NCBI RefSeq assembly: GCF_031143425.1
Contig: NC_090437.1
Location: 1,176,920,863 to 1,176,984,862 of the forward strand
Direction: 5' to 3'
Length of the DNA: 64,000 nt
Source: Pleurodeles waltl
Taxonomy: Eukaryota > Chordata > Amphibia > Caudata > Salamandridae
The notes under the pieces are model-generated. The model searched no databases. It had not been told where the DNA came from and saw only the letters and a program-made list of their open reading frames with translations. Below, one piece after another: positions 1 through 11,773 of this stretch (position 1 is its first letter; each line of letters starts with the position of its first letter). The translations under genes were made by a program, and so were the position numbers.

Positions 1-87
1 TGATACTGCGAGTACAGCAAATGCTTTGCACTTCTCCAAGATTAACCTAACTGCTCAACCAAGCTATCTAAAAAATTCGAGCATTGA

Positions 88-992
88 GGGGCATATTTAT
101 ACTCCGTTTGCGCCGAATTTGCGTCGTTTTTTTCGACGCAATTTCGACGCAAAACTAACTCCATATTTATACTTTGGCGTTAGACGCGTCTAGCGCCAAA
201 GTTCATGGAGTTAGCGTCATTTTTTTGCGTGAACACCTTCCTTGCGTTAATGAGATGCAAGGTAGGCGTTCCCGTCTTAAAAAATGACTGTGATGCATAA
301 GCGTCGTATTTATACTCCTGGGCAAAAATGACGCCCGGGAGTGGGCGGGACTAAAAAACCCGCATTTGCGCCGGATTTTAGCGCCTGGGTCAGGGCAGGC
401 GTTAAGGGACCTGTGGGCTCAGAATGAGCCCAGAGGTGCCCTCCCAAGCCCCCAGGGACCCCCCCGCCACCCTTGCCCACCCCAGGAGGACACCCAAGGA
501 TGGAGGGACCCATCCCAGGGAAGAAAAGGTAAGTTGTGGTAAGTATTATTTTTTTTTTTTTTGTGTGGCATAGGGGGGCCTGATTTGTGCCCCCCTACAT
601 GCCACTATGCCCAATGACCATGCCCAGGGGACAGAAGTCACCTGTGCATGGCCCTTGGGCAAGGGGGCATGACTCCTGTCTTTGCTAAGACAGGAGTCAT
701 GTTAATGGCGTCTGGGCGCCCCAAAAAAATGGCGCAAATCGGGTTAAGACGATTTTTTTGCCTCAGCCTGACTTGCCCCATTTTGGGACGCCCAAACGCC
801 ATTTTTCCCTACGCCGGCGCTGCCTGGTGTACGTCGTTTTTTTTCACGCACACCTGGCAGCGCCGGTCGGCTAACGCCATTCAATAAATACGGCGCCCGC
901 ATGGTGCTTCAGAATGGCGTTAGCCGGCGCTAATTTTTTGGGCGCAAAACTGCGTTAGCGCAGTTTTGCGTCAAAAAGTATAAATATGGGCC
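88..992. mobile_element. MITE family 1 with 16-bp terminal inverted repeats and internal hairpins
   Basis: The left end (88-103, GGGGCATATTTATACT) is mirrored with one mismatch by the reverse complement of 977-992. The flanking triplets are TGA on the left and TAA on the right, a possible 3-bp target duplication with one mismatch. The interior has no long ORF but several palindromes: a near-perfect hairpin around a gcta loop at 668-701 and a long one at about 812-876. Runs of GCGCAA/TTGCGT give it a composition unlike its surroundings. It resembles a non-autonomous DNA transposon; superfamily is not certain. Confidence 0.75.
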
Positions 993-1007
993 TAAGTGAT
1001 CTAGTTT

Positions 1008-2640
1008 TTGCCTCTGGAAACCAACGCATGGTTGCCTGGACACCCTGCACAGTGTGCCTAGTTTTGCACACTACATAGAGGGCCAGCCTCCTACACTGAG
1101 GACACCAGATGACATCTGATAGGAGTCATACTGACTACTGTGTCTCTCAGAGCCTTCACCCTCTGCCCATTGATGGTGACCAACTGCCTGTACTTGGAAG
1201 TATTGGCAGGCATGTGGGCCTTTAGCACCATCTCCCTGCCACCCTGGGACACTAAGGTAATCCCAGCTGCCCCCCAATGGACTGGGACCTCCGCATACCC
1301 TACACTGGTCAATTTCTGGGACAGCCGACCACTGGGGAGCTGTGCCTTTATAGAGCACTTAGCAGGCATCATCCTTGATGTACCCATACTGGTGGCACTT
1401 AGGAACAAAATTACAATTTTTCTTGTCCACAAAACCTTTCTCTTGATTGCCAGGTTGGGAATGGAAACCTTACCTTTGTGAACTATTTTGGGGGACTTCT
1501 GAGAACTCTTTCCTGTTTTTATCTCCCTCTCCTTTTTCTGGTGAGAATTCCCCCCCCCCCCAGATACCTTATTGTGGACCCTGGTGCTGATCCAGCAATC
1601 CACCTCTCTAGCAAGCTTTCTGGGATCAAAGAGTTTACAAGGTGTTGGCGCAGATCTGTAAATCAAAGACTGGAACCTGTGCTCTTTAACAATTAGATGT
1701 TATAGCCTGTTGTAATCCGTCACTTCACTGCCCTCCACCCAACCATCAAGTGCCTTGCAAACTGGTCCACACAATCCACCTAGGTCTGCTTGGGCAGCTT
1801 TTGACTGTCCGTAAACATCTACCTATACATTTCTAGGATCAGCCCATACTTCATGATCAGGGCTTTCTTCATAAGGGGATATTTCACCTGACCTTTTTCC
1901 CTACGTATAATAGGGCATCCCTCCCTTCATTTCGAATATGCCTCCAGAGACTGCCCCCCCCAATCCTCCTCAGGGACCTGGTTCATCTCTAAGGCAACCT
2001 CATAGGCCCCAAAACAGTTATCTATGTCATCCTCCACACCTCAGATAGGCACCAGACCTATGGGGATACAGACCGTCTTTTCTCCAGTGGACACGGGTCT
2101 CTCTGCCACCACTGCTGCTAGACTCAGTTTGTTTGGCTCTGATGTCCTGCCCTCTCAGGATCCTTTCATGAGTAAATCTTTTCTCTTCCAGAGCCAGTTT
2201 CTCCCATTTTAAATTTGGCCATATATAGTCTGAACTACCTCTCTGCCTTCCAGTCTGCCAGCTCTGGGGACAAGTTCCTGGAATAAAAACACTCCCTACC
2301 TACACATCGGGCTCTCTTTCAGTGGGTAGATGTTCTCCCTCCTCTGGAAGCTCCTGCTCTGTGCTCACATCCAGGATCTCCTCCACTCCCAAATCAACTT
2401 CCTCCTCATCAGGATCATCCTCATTAAGATCCTCCTCCCCAGACTCCTCAGAAGTGGATTGCATACAGTGACCTCCTGATAGGCACAGAGGGCTATCTGA
2501 AGGCCCAGCTTTGTGGCCTTCTTACCTGCAAGCATCCCTCTCTCCTTGTGAAGATTCTGTAGCTCAGCTCTGCTGAGGCTGTCCACATTGTCTATCGCCA
2601 TATCCATGGTATAAAACAAAGAGGTAGGGAACATAAATTT
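1008..2640 (-). pseudogene. Ty3/Gypsy-type Gag-protease remnant
   Basis: Read on the minus strand from 2634, the first frame starts with an N-terminal Gag-like segment (SLSRAELQNLHKERG, then a residue run ending CAYQE). An acidic stretch follows. Further on, in other frames, comes a capsid-like segment with a QTWVDCVDQF motif near 1800. A decayed zinc knuckle (CHQYGYIKDDAC-like) lies near 1375-1420. A protease-like stretch follows, with YRQLVTINGQRVKALRDT at about 1130-1190. There the catalytic DTG-type triplet reads DTV. Frames shift several times and stops are frequent. Integrase and reverse transcriptase are absent because the copy ends near 1010, next to the MITE at 88-992. It is clearly dead. 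Family assignment rests on the order of Gag, zinc knuckle and protease. Confidence 0.7.
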
Positions 2641-2691
2641 TGAAAAAATGGGAAAACACCCAATCAGAAATATAAGGAGAATTTAGAATAT

Positions 2692-3238
2692 TTTCCGCCA
2701 GGGTACTGCCGCTGAATGACCGCACCGCGGTCAAAAGACCGCGGCGGCCATTCAGACATTTCCTCTGGGCCGGTGGGGGCTCTCCAAAAGAGCGCCCGCC
2801 GGCCCAGAGGAAATACCCCTGCAACGAGGACGCCGGCTCAGAATTGAGCCGGCGTAGTTGCAGGGGTGCGACGGGTGCAGTTGCACCCGTCGCGTATTTC
2901 AGTGTCTGCTTAGCAGACACTGAAATACTTTTCGGGGCCCTCTTACGGGGGCCCCTGCGGCACCCCCTACCGCCATCCTGTTCCTGGCGGGCGAACCGCC
3001 AGGAACAGGATGGCGGTAGGGGGTGTCAGAATCCCCCATGGCGGCGCAGCAAGCTGCGCCGCCATGGGGGATTCTAAGGGCAGCGGTAAACCGGCGGGAG
3101 ACCGCCGGTTTGCCTCTTCTGACCGCGGCCGAACCGCCGCGGTCAGAATGCCCTGCGGGGCACCGCCGGCCTGTCGGCGGTGCTCCCGCCGACCCTGGCC
3201 CCGGCGGTCTTAGACCGCCGGGGTCAGAGTGACCCCCC
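2692..3238. mobile_element. GC-rich serial-hairpin MITE, 5'-truncated copy
   Basis: This is the same family as 16097-16745 and 47192-47821 but it lacks the first ~70-100 bp, so only the right terminus (GGGGTCA...GACCCCCC type) is present. It consists almost wholly of consecutive palindromes. The clearest are at about 2767-2812, 2826-2865, 2868-2893, 2896-2930, 2962-3022, 3030-3077, 3083-3113, 3118-3150 and 3199-3230. Several stems exceed 15 bp with very short loops. There is no coding potential. ORFs crossing it are by-products of GC richness. Confidence 0.85.
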
Positions 3239-4600
3239 AACTGTCGTTATCTGGTCACACTGGCCTGTGAGAGTCACAAGTTCAGGCTGACTATGATGAA
3301 GTGCAGGCTAGCTACAGGGACATAGTTTGGCCCACTGAACAAAGTACCTTAAATCCAAGTTGCGGAGTGATGAGGAGTCCTGCTTCGAGGATGTGTCATG
3401 CACCAGTGGTTCCTGGAAGCTGCGGGAGGTGGTTCTGAGCTGGGAATGCATCATGTAGTGCTATTGATGTGGAGTCTTTGGGAGGTGATGCGTCATGGTG
3501 CATTGGTTCTGCTGGCACATGAGTTGGGCTTTAAACAACCCCAGACCCCACAACCAACAGTCCAACACGCACAACACCTTGTGGGACTTGCCACCAGAGA
3601 TGGGACACCATCCTTGTGGGTGTTGCAGGGTTTGTTCACTAACTCAGCATTTTAAATAGTCAAGTTAGGTTCCCAATTGATCTGGATACAGAAGAATCAC
3701 TTTAAAAGATCAGCCATCCTCATGAAGGTTTGAATTCAGACAATACTCTTCACCTCCTTCATGTCACTTAACTTCTAGTAAAAACTCAGTTGGAGTTTCC
3801 TGTTGGGTTAATGTATTTTAACGTGGCTATTTCAACAGACACACAACAGTCAACAACATACCTTAAGGTGAACACCACTGTGAGATGTCATTTCCATATA
3901 CAGGGGCTCACTGGCTCTTTTTATGAACCCAACCCATTCCTCCCCATTGGCCGTACAGCCGGGACTCCTTCTGGCAGGTGGCACATGACACCCATGGGAA
4001 TGATTACTCTGATTAACATTACTTTAAAAGACTGGCCACCTCCTTTGCTCTGCCTCAGTGAAGGTGAGCAGAAGAGGGTAGGTCTCTTGTACTCTGTGCA
4101 TGAACTATGTGTGTACTCCTGTTCATTGTTTTTCTGCATCATGATCTATTACATTTTTCAGTTTTACTGCTTGTTTTAATACTGAGCGCCGCTGTCTTGG
4201 TCCTACAGTTAGCAGCTGTGCGCTACCCTCTGCTTTTTGACCTATAGGGTATATCTGACTGATCCAAAAGGGAAGACCCTTCGCTTACACCTGTGGTCAT
4301 CCTATTACTTATGAGACGCTGTATGACACGAGCACAAATTAATGTTATGTTGTCTGTCCCATGTATATCTGCTTGCAATGCACTCTAACTCTGTGCACCA
4401 GTTTGTTTGTCTCACTTTCCATATGTTGTGGTGACTGATTAGCACCTTCAACAGCATGTGGATGCCTACATTTGGAGACACTATTATGAAATGTGTTGAA
4501 ATGGTGATCCTGGCGACGCACTTGATGCTACAAAATATGTGTTTACTTTTTTCTTGTTATCTTTTTTCTTTTATGTTGGAAAGTAAATTTTTAGCTTTCA
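3239..4600. other. No gene seen
   Basis: Only short ORFs without recognisable motifs occur here. The longest (3790-4179, plus) has no similarity I recognise and ends in a hydrophobic run that looks like chance. The 3' part probably belongs to a PLE terminal repeat, because a hammerhead-like motif follows at 4685. Confidence 0.5.
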
Positions 4601-4684
4601 TTGATCCAGGTATCTTCTTCTAGGGGAATATCTACATATGCACATCATGTCTTTGATGTGGGGTAGGTTTATACTCTTTTTTTA

Positions 4685-4744
4685 GGTCCTGAAGAAGCAC
4701 CGCAGAACCTTTTTTGGGCCATTGGGCGCAAAACATGTCGACCT
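4685..4744 (+). ncRNA. Decayed type I hammerhead ribozyme of a PLE terminal repeat
   Basis: Stem I pairs GGTC (4685-4688) with GACC (4740-4743). The box CTGAAGA (CUGANGA) is at 4689-4695. A stem II of the GC.CC/GG.GC type follows after one extra A. The loop-less palindrome ACATGT (4733-4738) forms stem III. The second core box reads CAAAAC instead of CGAAAC, so the invariant G12 is lost, as expected from CpG decay. Minimal hammerheads with tiny stem III are known from PLE terminal repeats, where they are thought to act as dimers. The copy is probably inactive. Confidence 0.7.
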
Positions 4745-4745
4745 G

Positions 4746-6240
4746 ACCATAGTTACAGATTCCAGCTATTTGGGTATATCACCTGCCCATAGTATCCCCA
4801 ACCTTTCTATATTTTTTACAATCCTCCCAAGAGACCCACCATATTAAAATTCAGTGTGGTATCTCTTAGAAAGTTTTAGTTTCTCTTCACTTTTCCACAC
4901 ACACTCACTCCATGCTACTTATTCACAATGCCCTCATTCAGACATCTCTCATCATATGGCAAATAAATAAAGCGGCCCTTCAGGGGACCCGTAGGGCATT
5001 GCAGTGCTGGCCCTATGAGCACCATGCCCTATGATGAAGTATGACATCCACAGGGATGTGTGAGGGCACCAAGAAATAATTCCTAGGATTCCCATTCTCT
5101 GTCCTCCTTAATTTCATCATTGCCCTTTCATAGGAACAGCACCCCCTTTGCTTGATGTACCTCAGTTGGGCTGCCAGAACACATTCAGGCCCATTTTAAG
5201 GGTCCAGGACTGGGGTGGCACTTCGGAGGGCAGGACTCACAGCTACAGAATCCAGGTGCTGGGTTCAAGATGCAGGATGTCTGTTCTGTCCCTGAGGCTT
5301 TAAATGAGGAAGCCAGCCAACTAGCCCCTGGAGTTACTCTATTGGTCCTGGTTTGAAGATGCAGGTCCAGTTCTTCTCCCTCAGGTAGAGGGGCAGCAGG
5401 GTAGCACAGCATGGCAGTAGACTGGCAGTCCTTGCAGCAAAGCAGCACAGCTGCCCTTCTTCTGAGTTGTCAACAAGTCCAGATGTGTACTGAAGAGTTA
5501 GGGTCTGAGATCCAATATTCATGTCTGGTACCCACTTTGAAGTAGACATTTCTAGAGGCTTCCTTTCCCCTGAAGTGTTAGGCACTCCCTTCTTCCTACC
5601 TCTGGCCCCAGGTTGTCTGGGAACACAAAAGACTTGCGACACACCCTTTGTGAGAGTGCTCAGGCAGAGCCTTTGTGATATGCAAGTGTGGTAGATGACA
5701 GCTCCTCCTCCTTGTTAAGTCAGAGTGGCCTATCCTGTGAACACCTAGCTTCCCTTCGTCTGATTGTCTGGGATCTATGCACAAGGACCAACTGCCAGCT
5801 ACACCTAGTCATGTGACCCAGAAACAGGCTGCAGGCACCAAATGGTTGGGACAAGAGAATGCCAACTTTCCAAAATAGGTATTTTCATAATTGTGACTTA
5901 AAATCTGACTTTACCATTAAAGCGGGCTTTAAATTAGAGACTTCAAACTCGAACTGTCTAGCTGCTCCCAATTGAAAGTATCACTTATTAAATGTGATAA
6001 GGTAACTCCATGTTATCCTATGGGAGTGGTAGGCCTTGCAGTAGTGAAAAAAACAATGTAGGTATTTTTCACTACCAGAGCATGGAAAACTAACAGTACA
6101 TCTACACCTTTTTAAATTTATTGCACTCTGCCATCTGGACTATTCAGAGCCTACCTTAAATGTATTAAAAAGGAAGGTTTGGGCCTCACAAAAGTTTATT
6201 TTGCCAGGTCAAAATGACAGAATAGAACTGCCCACACTGG
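4746..6240. other. Repeat-like intergenic DNA, no gene seen
   Basis: No protein motif is visible on either strand. Tracts around 5160-5800 resemble the moderately GC, ORF-poor composition of long non-coding LTR-like units found elsewhere in the window, but I cannot define ends. Minus-strand ORFs at 5185-5784 have no recognisable domain. Confidence 0.45.
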
Positions 6241-6245
6241 GACCC

Positions 6246-6875
6246 CTAAGTGGGAAGGGTATGTCCAGTCATGGGTCCCTTTCTCACTGCGCCACTGGAT
6301 TCAAGCTAGCCTGGCTGATGAGGGGTGGTACCCAGAAAACGGTCCCAGAATGCTTGTTTCCAGTCCAGGGAGGATCTGGCTTGGCAGTTAGGACTGGACT
6401 ATTCCTATGGTGAGCAGGGTCTAGACTGATTTGCATATGGCTGGGTCCAAACTGGGATGGCGTGGTGGGCACAAAATGATGGATTAAACCCAGATCTATG
6501 TGACTGGGGGGTGAATTTTTGTATTGTTCAGTATTCCGTCCATATTCTGTTCTTTGTGCTTTTGTCACGCTAAGTGGGATTGGTATGCCCAGATTTAGGT
6601 CCTGTGCTCACTGCACCACGGGATTCAAGCTAGCCTGGCAGATGAGGGGTGACACTCTGAAACCGTTCCCAGGATGCTTGTTTCCAGTCCAGGGAGGACC
6701 TGGCTTGGCAGCTTGGGCTGGACTGTTCCCATGGTGAGCAGGGTCTAGACTGATTTGCACATGGCTGGGTCCAAACTGAGGTGGCGTGGTGGGCAAAAAA
6801 CAATAGATCTTTGTGACTGGGGGTGAATGTTTGCATTTTCAGTATTCCGTCCATCATCTGTTCTTTTTGCACAGT
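6246..6875. repeat. Two-unit tandem duplication of about 330 bp
   Basis: Units at about 6246-6560 and 6570-6875 share long blocks, including GATTCAAGCTAGCCTGGC, TTTCCAGTCCAGGGAGGA, GAGCAGGGTCTAGACTG and CAGTATTCCGTCCAT. They differ by scattered substitutions and small indels, so the duplication is not recent. The unit encodes nothing recognisable. Confidence 0.85.
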
Positions 6876-6879
6876 GTGG

Positions 6880-7796
6880 AATAGCAGGCTTGAGAAATGT
6901 TTGATATTGCCACATAAGCGGGTGGCACACCAAGTGCTGCAAACCCACTAGCAACATTTAATTTATAGGACCTGAGTACATGCAGTAAACCTTTACTAGG
7001 GACTTAAAGAGAATTATATGTGCCAATTGGGAGTAAGCCAATTATACCAAGTGTAAAGGAGGGAGCACAAGCACTTTAGCACAGGTTAGTAGTGGTAAAG
7101 AGTCCTAAGACTAACAAAAACAAGACCAGCTAAAATAAGAGGGGTGAAGGCAAAATGTTTGCCCCCCCAAGGCTGACGGGTCTAACACATTGATTGAACA
7201 ATAAACATTGTCATTAATATAAATGACTAGGACTAGTAATATCCTTTTTATTGTTTTAAATGGTACACGGTAACATGCGGCTGATTCTATTAATATGGCG
7301 ATACCCTAAAAAAAGCCCGTCGACCTGCTTTATGTATACAACCTAGGGGTGGGTGTGAGGAAGGATGTATTTTGCGCTAAGAAATAGTGTTAAGTGCAAC
7401 AGAACGCAAATATCGAGAAGCAACTCATGCTTGCTAAATGTGCTCTTGAGGTAGAATTCGTCCCCAACTTACATATGTGAGAAAGCATTTTGTGCAAAGA
7501 AACACAACTAAATACAGCAGAACACAAATAACAACCACGAGTGGCCGCTCAGGCTCACTTAATGTGTTCTATTGGCAGGGTCCCCTCCCCTAAATTACAC
7601 AAGGAGGAGTAATCTTGTAAACAGTAATTCCTGGAAATAGTAATTCCATGTTAAACAGTAATGCAAAATTACTGAAATGGCTCTGATTACTTGGTGTCAT
7701 TAATATTCGGCCCACACCCATGCCTTATACTGATAATGTGACACCTTTATAATGTGTTACCTTCAGAAAGCATACCATGTCATTATTATTAGAAAC
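6880..7796. other. Unassigned AT-rich intergenic DNA
   Basis: No ORF with recognisable motifs, no clear terminal repeats and no structured RNA were seen. A local duplication of AGTAATTCC-type words occurs near 7620-7665. Confidence 0.4.
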
Positions 7797-7799
7797 ATA

Positions 7800-8767
7800 G
7801 GCCCTCAGTACAACCCTGGCGGATGGGGAAGAAGTGGCGGTAATACCGCCAAAAGGCTGGTAGAAAATAAATGGAATTATGACCATGGCGGTTACCGCCA
7901 TGGTCATTCGCCACTTCTCCACTCCGACCGTCAGGGCGGTGACAACCGCTGGGCTGGAGACTTTGATCTCTAGCCCGGTGGCCGTCACCAGACCGCCGGC
8001 GGTATCACGACCCTGCATACTGCCATGGATTTCGGGTGGTTTGGAGCCGCCACGAATTCCATGGCGGTAGGCACTATCAGTGCCATGGAATTCCTTCCCT
8101 GGCACTGATAGGGGTCTCCCCCATCCCCCTCCCCCACCCCCCTGCCACCCCCCAAAGGTGGCAGGATCCCCCTCCCCACCCCTACCCCCAACATGCTCAG
8201 ACACACACACCCTCCCCACCCCCACCCCCAACATGCACAGACACACCCCCCTACACGCACACATACAGTGCAACAACACATACCCGCACACATACAAACA
8301 GACATGCACACAGACCGACCCGCACACATTTCCCATACACACAACACACCCCTGCATGCATACACGCACTCACACAGCCCCTCTACATTCTCAAACGCAC
8401 ACCCCCATGCACGCACACAACACACAACACCCCCCCCACCCCATCCCCTATCGGACGATCAACTTACCTTGTCTGTTGATCCTCCGGGAGGGGACGGGAT
8501 CCACGGGGGCTGCTCCACGGCCAGCTCCCGTCACCAGAACACAGTCACACTGAATCATGGACAGTGATTTGGTGGGCGGTGTTCTGATGACGGGCGGTGG
8601 AGGTGGAGCAGCCTCCACTTCCCCGCCAACTGCCAGTATGGCTGCTGGCGGCTCTCCGTCCGAAAAAGGATGGAGGGCTGCCAGCAGTCATAATACGACG
8701 TGCGGAAAACCATCTGCACTGGCGGTCTTCAGCACGGCGGTTCCTCGCTGAGGTCGAAATGAGGGCC
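7800..8767. mobile_element. Harbinger-like MITE with CA-rich core
   Basis: The left terminus GGCCCTCAGTACAACCCTGG (7800-7819) is mirrored by an AATGAGGGCC end (8758-8767). The flanks are ATA on the left and ACA on the right, a 3-bp target duplication with one mismatch. Sub-terminal GGCGGT/ACCGCC motifs form inverted repeats (for example 7887-7904 and 8020-8100). The core (8180-8440) is CA/CCC-rich. Termini and composition match those of the three-gene Harbinger-like elements here, so this is probably a deletion derivative or a cross-mobilised passenger. There is no coding capacity; the proline/threonine-rich ORFs are simple-sequence artefacts. Confidence 0.8.
8180..8440. repeat. CA/CCC-rich low-complexity tract inside the MITE
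   Basis: Interspersed (CA)n, CACACCC and CCACCCC words form a strand-asymmetric C-rich tract. Similar tracts occur at 12740-12990, 27290-27720 and 55210-55800, always inside Harbinger-like units. Confidence 0.9.
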
Positions 8768-9046
8768 ACAGAGCTTTTTTGACAAAGCCATTAGACTTGA
8801 TTTGAAATGACACACTCTTACATTGTGGCATCAGGTGCAGGTGGAAAATATTGCATTCTGAGGATTAAGAGCCCACGAGGGGTTTATTATGGTTTAAGGG
8901 TGTCACCAAACATATTTCAATCTACCTGATGTACATATTTATAAATTATTGCATAGTATTTAGTTGTGTTTGGTTAATTAATTTAATTTTCCTTCATAAA
9001 AGGGAAACCAATGGTTGGGGAATCATTTATTTAATGTTGTTGTTGC

Positions 9047-11520
9047 ATGTCATTTGAGACGTCATTAGTGGTGTTATCGGAAAAAAAGAAAAATGTCCCT
9101 CATGGGGGTAACAGCAAGGGTCCAGAAATAAGGACAATAATGAAGGAAACATGTAATGTGGTAAATCTTTGTAAGAGTGTGTTGAATGAGACAGAGGTGG
9201 GCGTCTTGAAATTGGGTCTCTCATTTTGTCCCACCAATGAATATGATTTTGTGCAGAGTCTTATTGATGTATGTAAGTTTGACAGGAAGCCCAAATTATG
9301 CAAACAGTTTTTATTTAAAGGGGAATCTCAAATATTGTGATCCAGGAACAAAATAATGTAGTAAGTTGATGATCAGTGATTATTGACACTTTATTTACAC
9401 TCTCTGAATTAGATACAGAAGCAGATTATGTGGGAGACAGATTTTTGAATCTTGTGGACATGGACATTGATTTAGAGGTGATTATATAAGTACATTTAAG
9501 GGGAAAACTACCTTCACCCCCTCGTTTGGTCACAATGCTATCGATACATTTGAATCTATGGTAGTACATGATTTGAAGAAACTAGCTTGTAAATGCAATT
9601 GGCATCTGGACAACATGACTAAAGATGAAAGGAAAGCTTTGAAGGACCTCCAGAAGGATCATGAGATTGTTATTAGGGAGTCGGAAAAAGGGGGGAGTGT
9701 GTAAATCCTCTCCATAGAACAATATGTGAGAGAGGGATACCACCAGTTAAATTACTCTGCTTGCTATGAATTGGTGGAGGTACAGGAGTTCCGTAGGGGG
9801 GATGAGAGGTATAAAGAGATGTTACTGGAATGAAAGGATCAAGGTTTGATTTAATGGGAAAAATATAGATTTTTAGTTTGTGAATATCCATGGATACATA
9901 TTCTTTAACTCCTACCGAAAATTCATAAGAACCAAACTGAGCCACCATGTAGAGCTATTGTGTCATCTGTAGGGTCTCCTTTAAAAAATACCTTGCGTTA
10001 TGATTATTATTTTCTGCAGCCATTTGTCACTGCCCTACCCTCATATATTCAAGATAGTAGGGAATTTGTGAGTAGAATTGAGGATGTGATATAAGAAGAT
10101 GCATTTGTGCAGTTGACAATGGATGTTAGCAGTACATGTTTAATGCAAGCATTAAACATGTAGATGGTATAGCTGCATGTAGATTTTTCCTGAGGGCAAG
10201 ATTTTTGTCTCTTTTCTTTCACACTGCAATGTTTCTGAAAATGATCCAGTTCTGCTTAGAGAGCAATTTCTTTCTGTTTGAAAACAGAGCATTTAGACAG
10301 AAACAGGGTACAGCTATGGGGACTTGCTTTGCCCCACATTTTGTAGGCCTCTTTATGGGATGGTAGGAACACCAGGTGGTAGAGCATCTTGAAGAAGTCT
10401 AGACAAAAGTTATCATGTAGGTTTGCTACATCGATTACCTTTTCATTATTTGGAATGACACCACCGAAGAGGCCAAAATGTTTGTGAGTGTATTGAATGA
10501 GAATGATTAAATATCAAGTTGAAACTTCAAATGAGTAAAAGTAACATTGAATGTTTGAATGTTAAAGTGGAGGTGAAGGGCAATAGACTAACCACAACAT
10601 TGCATAGGAAGGAAACTGCAGGTAACATGCTCTCACATGCAACAAGTGCCCACCCGAAAGCTCTCATTCAAAGTATACCTAATGGTGAGCTTCTGAGAGC
10701 CCATTGGAATTGTAGTATGACTGAGGCCTTCCAGCATGAATGTGAGGTGATCATAGAAAGGTTCAGGCTGAGGGAATAGAAGATGGCAATTCTACAAACA
10801 GCCTTGTCTAAGGTCCAATGTGTAACGAGGGAAGAACTACTTGCCCGTGACAAACAGGCAAAGGAAACTTCAGGTGGTGTTACAAGATTTTTGACCATCT
10901 ATAGTAAAAGGGAGTGGAAGGTAAAGAGGATTCTCAGGAAGCATTGGCCTATCCTTTCATTTGAGGGCAGACTGCAGGACTGCATTGACGACCATCCTAG
11001 TGTCATGTTTAGGAGGGGTCCCCACTCTCAGAGATAAACTTAGCCATAGTGACATCACAGGCAAGCCTGCTGATAAGATACAGGCCATTGAAGGATTTTT
11101 TCTGTATCTTGAATGTAAAGCTTGCAGACACAGTAAGGTGGTTACAAGTTACTATCTACACTGACTAATAAGAGAATTAATCAACTTTTCACTTGCACAA
11201 CAGATTTGACTGTTTATGTGCTGATATGCCCCTGTGGGTTTCAATATGAGGGTAGTACTATTCATCCCCTAAAGAGCCATGTTTTAGAGCAAATGAGGGC
11301 AATCAGACACATGGATCAACAATATCCTGTGGGATGTCACTTGGATTGATTACATGAACAGAGACAGCACAAGGTTGAGCTATTACAAAATTGATTGTGT
11401 GGAGGTACAAAAGAGATGGGGTGGCAAAGTTCCTGGTATCCAGGCACATAGTGGAATTGAAAACCAATATCCCAATAGGGTTGAATACGGATGAGGAATT
11501 ACATATCTAGTTGGGATAGG
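9047..11520 (+). pseudogene. Penelope-like retroelement, degenerate RT and GIY-YIG regions
   Basis: Fragments in different plus frames line up in the order of a PLE protein. First comes an N-terminal LGLSFCPTNEYD-like segment (9205-9300). A KDLQKDHEIVIRESEKGGSV segment follows at about 9645-9705, then LLPKIHKN at about 9911, LQPFVTALPSYIQDSREFV at 10015-10070 and QKQGTAMGTCFAPHF at about 10298-10342. The YIDD box appears as YIDY (10426-10440), so a catalytic Asp is lost. An endonuclease-like segment (VYVLICPCGFQYEGST) lies near 11213-11260. Stops and frameshifts run throughout. It differs from the intact PLE at 33-41 kb and is closer in wording to the fragment at 29829-30560. Terminal repeats were not delimited. 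Confidence 0.85.
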
Positions 11521-11773
11521 AGGGTATCTTTCACCTTACAAATTGTAGTTTGTTCCGGGAATTAAGAAATGTGTATAAGAGTTGAGTGATATTTTTAAAA
11601 GGGTTTTAGAGTCTCTGTTGAGTTGTTGTTATTTTAATTGTCCTTGGTCTTTTCTTTGGGATTCACTGGGGTTGGGTTTTTTAACATTGTTTTTATTTTT
11701 TTCGTTTCAGGACTACAGAATGAGAGGGTGGTGCTTTTATGTAGATGATGGCAGTCAATGAGTTAAGAATTAA

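Noticed and set aside
2844..3240. Several overlapping ORFs of 67-118 residues on both strands
   Set aside because: The region is a GC-rich serial-hairpin MITE; palindromes keep frames open on both strands.
8036..8567. Long overlapping Pro/Thr/His-rich ORFs
   Set aside because: They are read through a CA/CCC-rich simple tract inside a MITE; open frames there follow from composition.
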